Source: Acidovorax radicis | Lineage (GTDB): Bacteria > Pseudomonadota > Gammaproteobacteria > Burkholderiales > Burkholderiaceae_C | Reading direction: 5' to 3' | Length of the DNA: 64,000 bases | NCBI RefSeq assembly: GCF_020510705.1 | Contig: NZ_CP075184.1 | Span: 868,001 to 932,000 of the forward strand | Part shown: positions 48,372 through 57,114 of the stretch, piece after piece | Layout: every line of letters starts with the position of its first letter | Numbering within the stretch: position 1 is the first letter of the stretch | Position numbers and translations under genes: made by a program | Notes under the pieces: model-generated | The model's input: the letters and a program-made list of their open reading frames with translations, nothing else | Told to the model about the DNA's origin: nothing | Database searches by the model: none

Positions 48372-49441
48372 GCGCCGCCACAGCCAATACCCCGGCGTCG
48401 GGCGCGACCTCTGTGCCCGCATCCGTATCCGCACCCGCCCCGGCTCCAAGCGCGCCACTGGTTCAGGCGTACGACCTGGCCAAAACTTTCGACGTATCTG
48501 CCCCCTGGCTCAACCGCGTGCTCGAACGCAAGCCACGCACCCTGCTGCATGCGGTGGACGGTGTGAGTTTCGAGATCGAAAAAGGCAAAACGCTGGCCCT
48601 GGTGGGCGAGTCTGGCTGCGGCAAAAGCACCGTGGCACGTTTGCTGGTGGGGCTGTATGAGCCCACACGCGGTGGCCTCACCTTTGACGGACAGGACGCG
48701 CACGCCGCGTTCAAGGGCAACAACGCCAAGGCCATGCGCCGCCGCATCCAGATGATCTTCCAAGACCCCTATGCGAGCCTGAACCCGCGCTGGCTGGTCG
48801 AAGACATCATTGGCGAGCCCTTGAAGGAACACGGTCTTATCACCGACAAGGCCGAGCTGAAAGCACGCGTGGGCGAGCTGCTGCAGTCGGTGGGCCTGTC
48901 GCCGCTGGACATGGTCAAGTACCCGCACCAATTCTCGGGCGGCCAGCGCCAGCGCATCTCCATCGCCCGTGCCCTGGCCACCGAGCCCGAGTTTCTGGTG
49001 TGCGACGAGCCCACCAGCGCGCTGGACGTGTCGGTGCAGGCGCAGGTGCTCAACATCATGAAGGACCTGCAGCGCGAGCGGCAGCTCACCTATCTGTTCA
49101 TCAGCCACAACCTTGCCGTGGTGCGCCACGTAAGCGACCAGGTGGGGGTGATGTACCTGGGGCGCCTGGTAGAGCTGGCGGACAAACACACGTTGTTCAA
49201 AACGCCGCGCCATCCCTACACGCGCATGCTGCTTGATGCCATCCCCAAGATGCACGACACCGGCAAGGCGCGCACGCCGGTACAGGGCGAGGTGCCCAAC
49301 CCCTTGAACCCGCCACCCGGCTGCGCCTTCAACCCGCGCTGCCCGCACGTCAACGACCGCTGCCGCGCGGAGCGCCCCCAGCTGCAGAGCATTGGCGGCA
49401 TCCGCATCGCCTGCCACGCGGTGGAAGAAGGGCGCATTTAA
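48368..49441 (+). CDS. ABC transporter ATPase, DppF/OppF type
   Basis: The second ATPase, 357 residues, with an Ala/Pro-rich N-terminal stretch of about 35 residues. Walker A is [11 protein letters not shown], the signature [12 protein letters not shown], and Walker [13 protein letters not shown]. The C-terminal tail has [14 protein letters not shown]. It is the last gene of the operon and is convergent with doxX. Confidence 0.94.
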   Translation: MSAATANTPASGATSVPASVSAPAPAPSAPLVQAYDLAKTFDVSAPWLNRVLERKPRTLLHAVDGVSFEIEKGKTLALVGESGCGKSTVARLLVGLYEPTRGGLTFDGQDAHAAFKGNNAKAMRRRIQMIFQDPYASLNPRWLVEDIIGEPLKEHGLITDKAELKARVGELLQSVGLSPLDMVKYPHQFSGGQRQRISIARALATEPEFLVCDEPTSALDVSVQAQVLNIMKDLQRERQLTYLFISHNLAVVRHVSDQVGVMYLGRLVELADKHTLFKTPRHPYTRMLLDAIPKMHDTGKARTPVQGEVPNPLNPPPGCAFNPRCPHVNDRCRAERPQLQSIGGIRIACHAVEEGRI

Positions 49442-49624
49442 AGCGCGACGTGCCAGGGGGGCGTGTTCAACGCAGCCCCTCGCGCACCGTCATGGCTCAG
49501 CGTCGTGGGTCGCCATGACCCGCTGTGGGGCGGTGGCCGGCCTCCCTGCGCGCCCACCGGTTGCAGCCGGGCCCGTTGGTGCAGACAACGGTCCGTAGGT
49601 GCGTGTGTGGCAGGGTTTTGCTCT
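49442..49624. other. Intergenic region between dppF-type gene and doxX
   Basis: The 311-base gap between convergent genes holds GC-rich sequence without a credible gene, then a T run (CTCTTTTTTT) and palindromic repeat P. I see nothing else in it. Confidence 0.4.
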
Positions 49625-49680
49625 TTTTTTCGTAGCAGATTGCGCTTGATGTGTAAGCGCTAGAGCCCTATTTCATTCAA
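49625..49680. repeat. Dispersed palindromic repeat family P, copy between dppF-type gene and doxX
   Basis: GTAGCAGATTGCGCTTGATG and TAAGCGCTAGAGCCCTA with T-rich flanks. It lies between convergent genes, in a terminator-like position. Confidence 0.8.
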
Positions 49681-49752
49681 ACTGAATGTCTTGGCGTCAC
49701 ACGGCGTGTCTGCCAGGGCACGCGCGCAAGGGCGGGCACGCTCACGCCATTC

Positions 49753-50178
49753 TCAGTTCAACCGGCTGGGTTGCATCACGCTGTAGCGGCCCGCGCCCAG
49801 CAGCACCACGGCCAGTGCGCCAAACAAGTACAGGCCCTGCAGCTCCAGCGCCCAGCCGCCTTGCTTGGTCATGGCCAACAGGTCGCCCAGGTGCACCAGC
49901 CCCAGTGCCACCAGCATGTTGACCACCACCAGTGCCGCGCCGGCGCGGGCACCCACGCCCAGCATCATCATCAGCGGTGCGACCACCTCACCGAGGTACA
50001 CACCGTAGGCCAAGAAGCCCGGCAGGCCTGCTTTGTCGAGCATGCCGCCAATAAAGCCCACGCCATGCGTGATCTTGAAGATGCCGTGCAGCAGCACCAG
50101 CAGGCCGATGGAAACACGCAGCAACAGCTTGCCGGCGTCGTCGGTGTTGGGGCTGGATGTGGAGGTAGTGGCTTTCAT
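49753..50178 (-). CDS. DoxX family membrane protein
   Basis: A 141-residue inner-membrane protein with four hydrophobic segments. LLLRVSIGLLVLLHGIFKITHG and the GYLGEVVAPLMMMLGVGAR-like second helix (seen as YLGEVVAPLMMMLGVGARAG) place it in the DoxX/SURF4 family. The ATG at 50178 (MKATTSTSSP) is chosen for its position just before the hydrophobic core. Members are linked to redox stress, but no specific function is known here. Confidence 0.88.
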   Translation of the reverse strand: MKATTSTSSPNTDDAGKLLLRVSIGLLVLLHGIFKITHGVGFIGGMLDKAGLPGFLAYGVYLGEVVAPLMMMLGVGARAGAALVVVNMLVALGLVHLGDLLAMTKQGGWALELQGLYLFGALAVVLLGAGRYSVMQPSRLN

Positions 50179-50304
50179 GGTGCGTCCCTTGCGCTTTGGT
50201 GGATTGGATAGAGGGCTTGTAGTCTCGCGGGGCACTTCTGTGCGGTATGTGCGTTTGCGCACAGGTTTTGGTGGTTGTATGCCCTGCGCAGCAGTTGCTC
50301 TGGG

Positions 50305-50365
50305 CGCTGCTAATTCTGTAGCGCCTCGCGCTTTTCCCATAAGCGCTAGCGGCCTGAAACACCCC
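50305..50365. repeat. Dispersed palindromic repeat family P, copy between doxX and hexR
   Basis: GCTGCTAATTCTGTAGCGC, CTCGCGC, then CATAAGCGCTAGCGGCC form an imperfect, longer version of the palindrome. It sits 3' of hexR and upstream of doxX on the - strand. Confidence 0.7.
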
Positions 50366-50383
50366 AAGCCAAAGCCCAAGGCG

Positions 50384-51229
50384 TCACGCGTACCGCTTCG
50401 CCCGCAGGTTCTCTTTCATCTGCTGCAGGATAGGCTGCAGCGAGCTGCCGATGCGCAGCGCCACGCAGGTGGCCAGCACGTCAATGATGAGCAAATGCAT
50501 GAGGCGCGAGACCATGGGGCTGTAGCGGTCGTAGCCTTCAGGATGGTCGGCGGCCAGGTGGATCTGGCAGGTGCTGGCCAGGGGCGAGCCGCTGGCGGTA
50601 ATGGCGATGGTGGTGGCGCCGTTCTTGCGGGCGATGTCGGCGGCATCCATCAGGTCGCGGGTGCGGCCCGAGTTGGAGATGATCACGGCGCAGTCACCGG
50701 GGCCGAGCAGCGTGGCGCTCATCACCTGCATGTGGCCGTCGCTGGTGGCGATGGAGGTGACGCCCAGGCGAAAGAACTTGTGCTGTGCGTCCTGGGCCAC
50801 GATGCCCGAGTTACCCACGCCGTAAAACTCGATGCGTTTGCCGGTTTTCCAGGTGGCGGCAATGGCTTCGGCTGCGCGCTCCAGCGCCATGGTGCTGGCG
50901 GCATTGCGGTATTGCAAAAAGGCGGCCACGGCGTTGTCCACCACCTTCACCAGCACATCGCCGGTTTTGTCGTCGGCGTCCACGCTGCGGTGAATGAAGG
51001 GCACGCCCTCGCTCACGCTGCCGGCGAGCTTGAGCTTGAAATCGGCCAGGCCGTCGTAGCCGATGCTGCGGCAAAAGCGCACCACCGTGGGCTTGCTCAC
51101 GTGCGCGCGTTCGGCCAGTTCGCGCACGGGCAGGCGGGCAAAAGCGCGGGGGTCAGCCAACACCAGTTTGGCCACGCGCTGTTCGGCAGGGGCCAGCGAA
51201 GACAACGAGGCGGTGATGCGGTCGAGCAT
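50384..51229 (-). CDS. hexR: HexR-type RpiR family transcriptional regulator
   Basis: HexR controls central sugar catabolism and is released from DNA by 2-keto-3-deoxy-6-phosphogluconate in bacteria where it was studied. The N-terminal RpiR helix-turn-helix (LAERAHVSKPTVVRFCRSIGY in part) is followed by a SIS sugar-phosphate domain with FYGVGNSGIVAQDAQHKF and VIISNSGRTRD. PMVSRLMHLLIIDVLAT is characteristic of HexR. The ATG at 51229 gives 281 residues, close to known HexR; upstream TTG and GTG starts could add up to 25. It is divergent from the AfuABC-like genes. Confidence 0.9.
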   Translation of the reverse strand: MLDRITASLSSLAPAEQRVAKLVLADPRAFARLPVRELAERAHVSKPTVVRFCRSIGYDGLADFKLKLAGSVSEGVPFIHRSVDADDKTGDVLVKVVDNAVAAFLQYRNAASTMALERAAEAIAATWKTGKRIEFYGVGNSGIVAQDAQHKFFRLGVTSIATSDGHMQVMSATLLGPGDCAVIISNSGRTRDLMDAADIARKNGATTIAITASGSPLASTCQIHLAADHPEGYDRYSPMVSRLMHLLIIDVLATCVALRIGSSLQPILQQMKENLRAKRYA

Positions 51230-51351
51230 GTCAGCGGCCTGGGCGGGGTTCAGAGGCCCTGTGCCGTGGCAGCACCCACACACTCTGGGCGGTGTCGTCG
51301 GCAAGGGCTGCGGTGGCTGTGGTCATGGGGCTTTCGATGGGCAGGAATTAA

Positions 51352-51366
51352 TGTAACTGGGTTCCG
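51352..51366. promoter_or_regulatory. Candidate HexR site 1 (near hexR)
   Basis: TGTAACTGGGTTCCG is an imperfect inverted repeat preceded by AATTAA. It shares the GTAAC...GTT(A/C)C form with the site at 51457. Position between divergent hexR and afuA-like genes suits autoregulation. Confidence 0.35.
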
Positions 51367-51456
51367 GTTCCATGGCACATCCCTCCGCAAGGCGGCAGCC
51401 CCTCGTTTACGCGTATTCCCGGTGGTTCCGCTGGCAGACCCCGTCCTATGATCAGC

Positions 51457-51471
51457 GGTAACTACGTTACC
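51457..51471. promoter_or_regulatory. Candidate HexR site 2: perfect palindrome before the AfuA-like gene
   Basis: GGTAACTACGTTACC is a perfect 6-bp inverted repeat around TAC, ending 18 bases before the ATG. Binding here would block initiation or elongation. HexR sites in gammaproteobacteria are built on TGTAAT/ATTACA half-sites, which this resembles. Confidence 0.5.
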
Positions 51472-51489
51472 CCAAAAGAAGGGCGCCCC

Positions 51490-52539
51490 ATGCGAAAAAT
51501 CCCCACAGGCACGGTCAAAGCGGCGATCCAAAGCGCGATCACGGGCGCGGTCTTGGCCGCAGCCGCTTCTGGTGCGATGGCGCAAGGGCAGGTCAACATC
51601 ATCTGCTCGGTGCAGGCCGAGTGGTGCAACCTGATGTCCACCGTGTATGCCAAGACCACAGGCACCAAGGTCAACATGACGGCCAAGGGCTCGGGCGAGG
51701 CGCTGGCGCAGCTCAACGCTGAGCGCGCCAACCCCAAGACCGATATCTGGTTTGGCGGCACGGGCGACCCGCACCTGCAGGCGGCCGAGCAGGGCCTCAC
51801 GCTCGAATACAAGTCGCCGCAGCTCGCGCAGCTCTATCCCTGGGCGCAAAAGCAGGCGGCTGATTCCAAGTACCGCACCGTGGGCGTGTACCTCGGCCCG
51901 CTGGGTTTTGGCTACAACAAGGAGCTGCTGGCCAAGCGCAAGCTCAACCCGCCCCAGTCATGGGCCGACCTGCTCAAGCCCGAGTTCAAGGGCGAGGTGC
52001 AGATGGCCAACCCGGCATCGAGTGGCACGGCCTACACCATGATCGCCACGCTGGTGCAGATCATGGGTGAAGAAAAAGCGTTTGAGTACCTCAAGGCCCT
52101 GCACCCCAATATCAGCACCTACACCCGCTCGGGCACAGCGCCGGTCAAGGCCGCCGCGCGCGGCGAGACGACGGTGTCCATCAGCTTTGTGCACGACGTG
52201 ACGACCGAGGCGGTCAATGGCTTTCCTGTCGGTTCGGCCACGCCTTCGGAAGGCACGGGCGCCGAGGTGGGCTCCATGAGCATCGTCAAGAACGGCCCCA
52301 ACACCGAGGCCGCCAAGAAGTTCTACGAATGGGCGCTCACGCCCGGTGGCCAGCAGTTTGGCCTGGCGGCCAAGCAGTTTCAGCTGCCCAGCAACACGCA
52401 GGTGCCCAAGGACCCCCGGATGACGGACCCTTCAAAAATCAAGCTCATCAACTACGACTATGCCAAATACGGTGCCAGCGCCGAGCGTCGCCGTCTGATT
52501 GCACGCTGGGAAAAAGAAGTGCAAAACGGCTCGCGCTGA
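51490..52539 (+). CDS. AfuA/FbpA-like ABC transporter substrate-binding protein
   Basis: A periplasmic binding protein of 349 residues with a signal peptide ending near ASGAMA. IWFGGTGDPHLQAAEQGL and ANPASSGTAYTMIATLVQ are typical of the AfuA branch of the iron(III)-type binding proteins. AfuA of Actinobacillus binds sugar phosphates rather than iron, and the ferric-binding tyrosine pair of FbpA is not obvious here. Its neighbours hexR and tal point to a sugar-phosphate substrate. The ATG (MRKIPTGTVKAA) has a GAAGGG site. Substrate is inferred, not proven. Confidence 0.85.
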   Translation: MRKIPTGTVKAAIQSAITGAVLAAAASGAMAQGQVNIICSVQAEWCNLMSTVYAKTTGTKVNMTAKGSGEALAQLNAERANPKTDIWFGGTGDPHLQAAEQGLTLEYKSPQLAQLYPWAQKQAADSKYRTVGVYLGPLGFGYNKELLAKRKLNPPQSWADLLKPEFKGEVQMANPASSGTAYTMIATLVQIMGEEKAFEYLKALHPNISTYTRSGTAPVKAAARGETTVSISFVHDVTTEAVNGFPVGSATPSEGTGAEVGSMSIVKNGPNTEAAKKFYEWALTPGGQQFGLAAKQFQLPSNTQVPKDPRMTDPSKIKLINYDYAKYGASAERRRLIARWEKEVQNGSR

Positions 52540-52563
52540 CGCGTGCGTGTGTCGGGCCCTTCC

Positions 52564-54831
52564 ATGACAGCAGCGGCAGTGGCGTCGGCCACACCACCCT
52601 CCAATCCGCGCCACACGTTCACCCGGCCTCTGGTGTCGGTGAACCGGCCGTTGTGGATCTGGCTGCTGATCGGCTTGCTGGGATACGTGCTTTTACCCTG
52701 GTATGCGCAGCAAGACAGCAATGGCCTGCTCGCAGTGACGCGGGTGTGGAGCGACGAACAGGCGGGCAATGGCCTGCTGCAGGGGGTGCGCTGGGGGCGG
52801 CCGTGGTTGCTGCTGGGGCTTGCGGGCTTGGGGGCGGCGGGTGTGGGCGTTTTGCTGGCGGCGGGGCGCAGGCAGGGCGCATGGCTGGTTGGTGCGGGCG
52901 GGTTGGGGCTTTTGGCGCTGCTGCTGAGCGGGTTTTCTATTGGTGCGCGCGGCTGGGCGTTTGAATGGATGACGCAGAGCCTGGGCGAGCTCGGCGCCCG
53001 CCAGCCCGGCATGGGCTGGGGTGGTTTTGTGGTGTTGTCGGCATTGCTGATGCTGCTGTCGTTTGGGGTGGCGCGGCGCGGGTTTTTCAAGGGTGACCTT
53101 TTTGTGGCGGCGGCTGTATTGGGCGGTGGGAGCCTGCTCGCGCTGTTCATCGTGTTCCCGGTGCTCAAGGCCCTGTCGGCGGCATTTTTTCTGGAGGAGG
53201 GGCCCTTCTCGCTGGCCGCGCTGTGGGAACGCATCGCACAAGAACGCAACTTTGGCATGGCCTGTCTCGCGGGCGGGCAGCGCTGTGGCGTGGCGTGGAA
53301 CACGTTGTTCCTGGCGCTGATGACCGCCACCAGCACCACGCTTCTGGGCGCCTTCATGGCGCTGATGGCCGAGCGCACGTCGCGCCGGTTTGCGCGGCCG
53401 CTCAATGTGGTGGCGCTGTTGCCCATCATCACGCCGCCTTTTGTGGTGGGGCTGGGGCTGATCCTGCTGTTTGGCCGCGCGGGTGTGTTCAACCAGTTTC
53501 TGGAGGCCGCGTTGGGTATCACGCCCACGCGCTGGTTTTATGGCTGGTTGGGGATCTGGGTGGCGCAGACGTTTGCGTTTGCCCCCATCGCTTTCATGAT
53601 CATGCGGGGCGTTGTGCAGGGCGTGGCACCCAGCCTGGAAGAAGCCGCACAAACCCTGCGCGCCAGCCCGCTGCAAACCTTTTGGTCGGTCACGCTGCCG
53701 TTGCTCAAGCCGGGGCTGGCCAACGCCTTTCTGGTGGGTTTCATCGAAAGCATGGCTGACTTTGGCAACCCCATCGTGGTCGGTGGGGATTTTTCGGTGC
53801 TCTCCACCGAAATCTTTTTTGCCATCGTCGGCGCCCAATACGACCAGGGGCGCGCGGCGTCGCTGGCCTGGATATTGACGTTTTTTGCGCTCACGGTGTT
53901 TGCCATTCAGCGTGGACTGCTGGGCAAACAAAACTTCACCACGGTGTCGGGCAAAGGCGATGCGGGCATGGCCATGCCGCTGCCCGCCTCGGTGCGGCGC
54001 GTGGTGCATTCGGTGGCGCTGCCGTGGATGGCCTTCACCCTGGTGGTGTATCTGTTCGCGCTGGCTGGTGGTTTTGTGCAGACCTGGGGGCGCGACTACA
54101 CCATCACGCTGCAGCACTTTCGCACGGCGTTTGGCCTGGAATGGGGACCGTTCGGCGTGGTGTGGGCGGGCACGGCGTGGAACTCGTTCTTCACCACCAT
54201 CAAGCTCGCGGCCATCTCTGCGCCGCTCACGGCCGTGTTGGGTATTGGCATTGCGTGGCTTTTGGCACGCACCGAGTTCCGGGGGCAGGGCGCTTTTGAG
54301 TTTGCGGCGTTGCTGGCTTTTGCCATCCCGGGCACGGTGCTGGGCGTGAGCTACATCCTGGCCTTCAATGTGCCGCCGTTCGAGCTGACGGGCACGGCGC
54401 TCATCATCGTGTTGTGCTTCATGTTCCGCAATTTGCCCGTGGGGGTGCGGGCGGGCACGGCGGCCTTCAAGCAGCTCGATCGGTCGCTGGATGAAGCTTC
54501 GCTCATGCTGCGCGCGGGCAGCGTGCAGACGCTGCGCCACGTGGTGCTGCCGTTGCTCAAGCCGGCGCTGGTGGCCGCGCTGGTGTACAGCTTCGTGCGT
54601 GCCATCACCACCGTGAGTGCGGTGATCTTTCTGGTCACGGCCGAAAACGAACTGGCCACCACTTACATCATCGGCCGCGTGGGCAACGGCGACTATGGCG
54701 TGGCGCTGGCCTATTGCACCGTGCTCATCTTCCTCATGGCGGCCGCCATCGGGCTCATCCAGCTGCTGGTGGGCGAACGCAAGCTGGGGCGCCGTGGTGT
54801 TGCACGCGTGGCGCCCGCCGCTGCGCATTGA
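52564..54831 (+). CDS. AfuB/FbpB-like fused ABC transporter permease
   Basis: A 755-residue permease with two homologous permease domains in one chain, as in AfuB/FbpB/SfuB. Domain one ends with the EAA loop SLEEAAQTLRASPLQTFWSVTLP, domain two with SLDEASLMLRAGSVQTLRHVVLP. About 200 residues containing four extra hydrophobic segments precede the first domain. The start is uncertain: an ATG at 52564 or a GTG at 52543, neither with a good ribosome site. It partners the binding protein before it and the ATPase after it. Confidence 0.9.
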   Translation: MTAAAVASATPPSNPRHTFTRPLVSVNRPLWIWLLIGLLGYVLLPWYAQQDSNGLLAVTRVWSDEQAGNGLLQGVRWGRPWLLLGLAGLGAAGVGVLLAAGRRQGAWLVGAGGLGLLALLLSGFSIGARGWAFEWMTQSLGELGARQPGMGWGGFVVLSALLMLLSFGVARRGFFKGDLFVAAAVLGGGSLLALFIVFPVLKALSAAFFLEEGPFSLAALWERIAQERNFGMACLAGGQRCGVAWNTLFLALMTATSTTLLGAFMALMAERTSRRFARPLNVVALLPIITPPFVVGLGLILLFGRAGVFNQFLEAALGITPTRWFYGWLGIWVAQTFAFAPIAFMIMRGVVQGVAPSLEEAAQTLRASPLQTFWSVTLPLLKPGLANAFLVGFIESMADFGNPIVVGGDFSVLSTEIFFAIVGAQYDQGRAASLAWILTFFALTVFAIQRGLLGKQNFTTVSGKGDAGMAMPLPASVRRVVHSVALPWMAFTLVVYLFALAGGFVQTWGRDYTITLQHFRTAFGLEWGPFGVVWAGTAWNSFFTTIKLAAISAPLTAVLGIGIAWLLARTEFRGQGAFEFAALLAFAIPGTVLGVSYILAFNVPPFELTGTALIIVLCFMFRNLPVGVRAGTAAFKQLDRSLDEASLMLRAGSVQTLRHVVLPLLKPALVAALVYSFVRAITTVSAVIFLVTAENELATTYIIGRVGNGDYGVALAYCTVLIFLMAAAIGLIQLLVGERKLGRRGVARVAPAAAH

Positions 54832-54856
54832 TTCATCTTCCACCCTAAGAGCTTTC

Positions 54857-55927
54857 ATGAACAACAGTGGCGCAGGTATCGTCTTTCGCAACGTCACCAA
54901 ACGCTATGGCACCGACCGCGAAGCGCCGCTGGCGGTCAAGGGCATCTGTTTTGAGGTGCCCCGCGGCACGCTCACCACCATCCTGGGCCCTTCGGGCTGT
55001 GGCAAGACCACCACGCTGCGCATGATCGCCGGTCTGGAGTCACCCACGTCCGGCGAGATTTTTATTGGCGGCAAAGACGTGACCACGCTGGGGCCGGCGC
55101 AGCGCAACGTGAGCATGATGTTCCAGAGTTATGCGCTCTTTCCGCACATGAACGTGGTGGAGAACGTGGCCTATGGCCTGCGCATGTCGGGCCAGCCCAA
55201 GGAACCTGCGCGCACCCACGCCGTGGAGGCGTTGCGTGGCGTAGGGCTGGTGGGGTTTGACGACCGCCTTCCCAGCGAGCTGTCGGGCGGCCAGCAGCAG
55301 CGTGTGGCCCTTGCGCGTGCGCTGGTGCTGGAGCCTGAAGTGTTGCTGTTTGACGAACCCTTGTCGAACCTCGATGCGCGCCTGCGCCGCGAGATGCGCG
55401 AGGAGATCCGTGCCCTGCAACAGCGCCTGTCGCTTACCGTGGCCTACGTGACCCACGACCAGAGCGAAGCCATGGCCGTGAGCGATCAGATCATTGTGAT
55501 GAACCAGGGGTTGATTGCGCAACGCGGCTCACCGCGCGAGCTGTACGAAACGCCGCGCAGCGAGTTCGTGGCGGGTTTCATGGGCGAGGCCTCGCTGTTC
55601 CCGGCCGTTGCGCAGGGCGACGGTACCGTGTTGCTGGGGCCTTTGACACTGCGCCCGCAGCAGGCGGTGGTGCGTGGCGGGCCGGTCAAGGTGGCGGTGC
55701 GGCCCGAGGCCTGGCGTGTTCAGCGCCAGGGTGCGGACGAAGGGCTGCTGGCAGCCCGGCTCGACAAAGCCGCGTATCTGGGGGCCGTGCATGAATACAC
55801 CTTCGACACCGCGATCGGCCGCATTTTTGTGGTGTCGTCCGACCTGGATGACGTGCTGGCCGTGGGGGACGAGGTGCAGTTGGGGCTCGGTGCCCATGGC
55901 GTATCGGTGGTTGGTAGTACCGACTGA
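54857..55927 (+). CDS. AfuC/FbpC-like ABC transporter ATPase
   Basis: The ATPase of the system, 356 residues. Walker A GPSGCGKTTTLR, signature LSGGQQQRVALA, Walker B VLLFDEPLSNLD and the following HDQ switch define the CUT/ferric/spermidine-type class. A TOBE domain occupies residues about 280-355. The start ATG (MNNSGAGIVFRNVTKRYG) follows the permease gene by 25 bases. Transport specificity cannot be read from the ATPase. Confidence 0.93.
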   Translation: MNNSGAGIVFRNVTKRYGTDREAPLAVKGICFEVPRGTLTTILGPSGCGKTTTLRMIAGLESPTSGEIFIGGKDVTTLGPAQRNVSMMFQSYALFPHMNVVENVAYGLRMSGQPKEPARTHAVEALRGVGLVGFDDRLPSELSGGQQQRVALARALVLEPEVLLFDEPLSNLDARLRREMREEIRALQQRLSLTVAYVTHDQSEAMAVSDQIIVMNQGLIAQRGSPRELYETPRSEFVAGFMGEASLFPAVAQGDGTVLLGPLTLRPQQAVVRGGPVKVAVRPEAWRVQRQGADEGLLAARLDKAAYLGAVHEYTFDTAIGRIFVVSSDLDDVLAVGDEVQLGLGAHGVSVVGSTD

Positions 55928-55954
55928 GTTTTCCCGATGCGGAATAATGGCAGC

Positions 55955-56902
55955 ATGAACCAACTCGATGCCCTCAAACAGTTCACCACCGTGGTTGCCG
56001 ACACTGGCGACTTCAAGCAACTGGCGCAATTCAAGCCCCAGGACGCCACCACCAACCCATCGCTGATCCTGAAGGCGGTGCAAAAGCCCGAATACGCGCC
56101 GCTGTTGAAAGACACCGTGGCGCAGTACCAGGGCCGCCCGATGGACGAAATCATCGACCGGCTGCTGGTGCGCTTTGGCCGTGAGATCCTGGCCACCATC
56201 CCGGGCCGCGTCTCCACTGAAGTGGATGCACGCCTGAGTTTTGATACCAGCGCCACCGTTACGCGCGCCGAACGCCTCATCGAGCTGTACCAAGCCGAAG
56301 GCATCCACATCGACCGCGTGCTCATCAAGGTCGCGGCGACCTGGGAGGGCATCAAGGCCGCCGAACAGCTGGAGCTGCGCGGCATTCACACCAACCTTAC
56401 GCTGCTGTTCTCGTTTGCCCAGGCCGTGGCCTGTGGCCAGGCCAAGGTGCAGCTGATCTCGCCTTTTGTGGGCCGCATCTACGACTGGTACAAAAAGCAG
56501 GCGGGCGCAAGCTGGGACGAAGCGGCACGCGCCGGCGCCAACGACCCCGGTGTGTTGTCGGTCACGCAGATCTACAACCACTACAAACGTTTTGGCATTG
56601 CCACCGAGGTGATGGGTGCGAGCTTTCGCAACGTGGGCCAGATCACGGCGCTGGCAGGCTGTGACCTGCTGACCATTGCGCCCGAACTGCTCGCCCAGCT
56701 CGCAGCCAGCGATGCCCCGCTGCAACCCGCGCTGAACGCCGCAGCGGCCAAAGGCATGGACCTGCCCGCCGTCCACTACGACGAGGCCGGGTTTCGCTTT
56801 GCGCTCAACGAAGACGCCATGGCCACCGAGAAGCTGGCCGAGGGCATTCGCGCTTTTGCCGTGGACGCAGTCAAGCTCGAAAAACTGATTCTCGCCGCCT
56901 GA
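55955..56902 (+). CDS. tal: Transaldolase, TalB type
   Basis: Transaldolase moves a dihydroxyacetone unit between sedoheptulose-7-phosphate and glyceraldehyde-3-phosphate in the non-oxidative pentose phosphate pathway. The 315-residue length is that of Tal[15 protein letters not shown] segment appears as [14 protein letters not shown], and the Schiff-base lysine lies in [23 protein letters not shown] is also conserved. The ATG at 55955 gives [19 protein letters not shown]. It lies 27 bases after the ATPase gene, probably in one operon. Confidence 0.97.
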   Translation: MNQLDALKQFTTVVADTGDFKQLAQFKPQDATTNPSLILKAVQKPEYAPLLKDTVAQYQGRPMDEIIDRLLVRFGREILATIPGRVSTEVDARLSFDTSATVTRAERLIELYQAEGIHIDRVLIKVAATWEGIKAAEQLELRGIHTNLTLLFSFAQAVACGQAKVQLISPFVGRIYDWYKKQAGASWDEAARAGANDPGVLSVTQIYNHYKRFGIATEVMGASFRNVGQITALAGCDLLTIAPELLAQLAASDAPLQPALNAAAAKGMDLPAVHYDEAGFRFALNEDAMATEKLAEGIRAFAVDAVKLEKLILAA

Positions 56903-56929
56903 CGCTGCGGCACGGCTGCCGTCTCATTT

Positions 56930-56988
56930 TTTAAGTCAAATAGGGCTCTAGCGCTTATCTATCAAGCGCTAGTAGCTATACTTTTTGA
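56930..56988. repeat. Dispersed palindromic repeat family P, copy after tal
   Basis: GGGCTCTAGCGCTTATC and ATCAAGCGCTAGTAGCTAT form the most complete palindrome of the set (CTAGCGCTT with AAGCGCTAG). ATTTTTTAAG precedes it and ACTTTTTGAAG follows. It lies between convergent tal and the histidine kinase gene. Confidence 0.88.
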
Positions 56989-57114
56989 AGTGTCTGGCGG
57001 TTTTGGCGTTGGTGGCGAACCAGGGCGCAGGGCGCGCGGCGCACGGCGATACCCGGGGGCTTAAACGCTCTCCAGGCGCTGCGCTGCGTGCTTGGGCGCG
57101 ATGATTGTTGCGGC

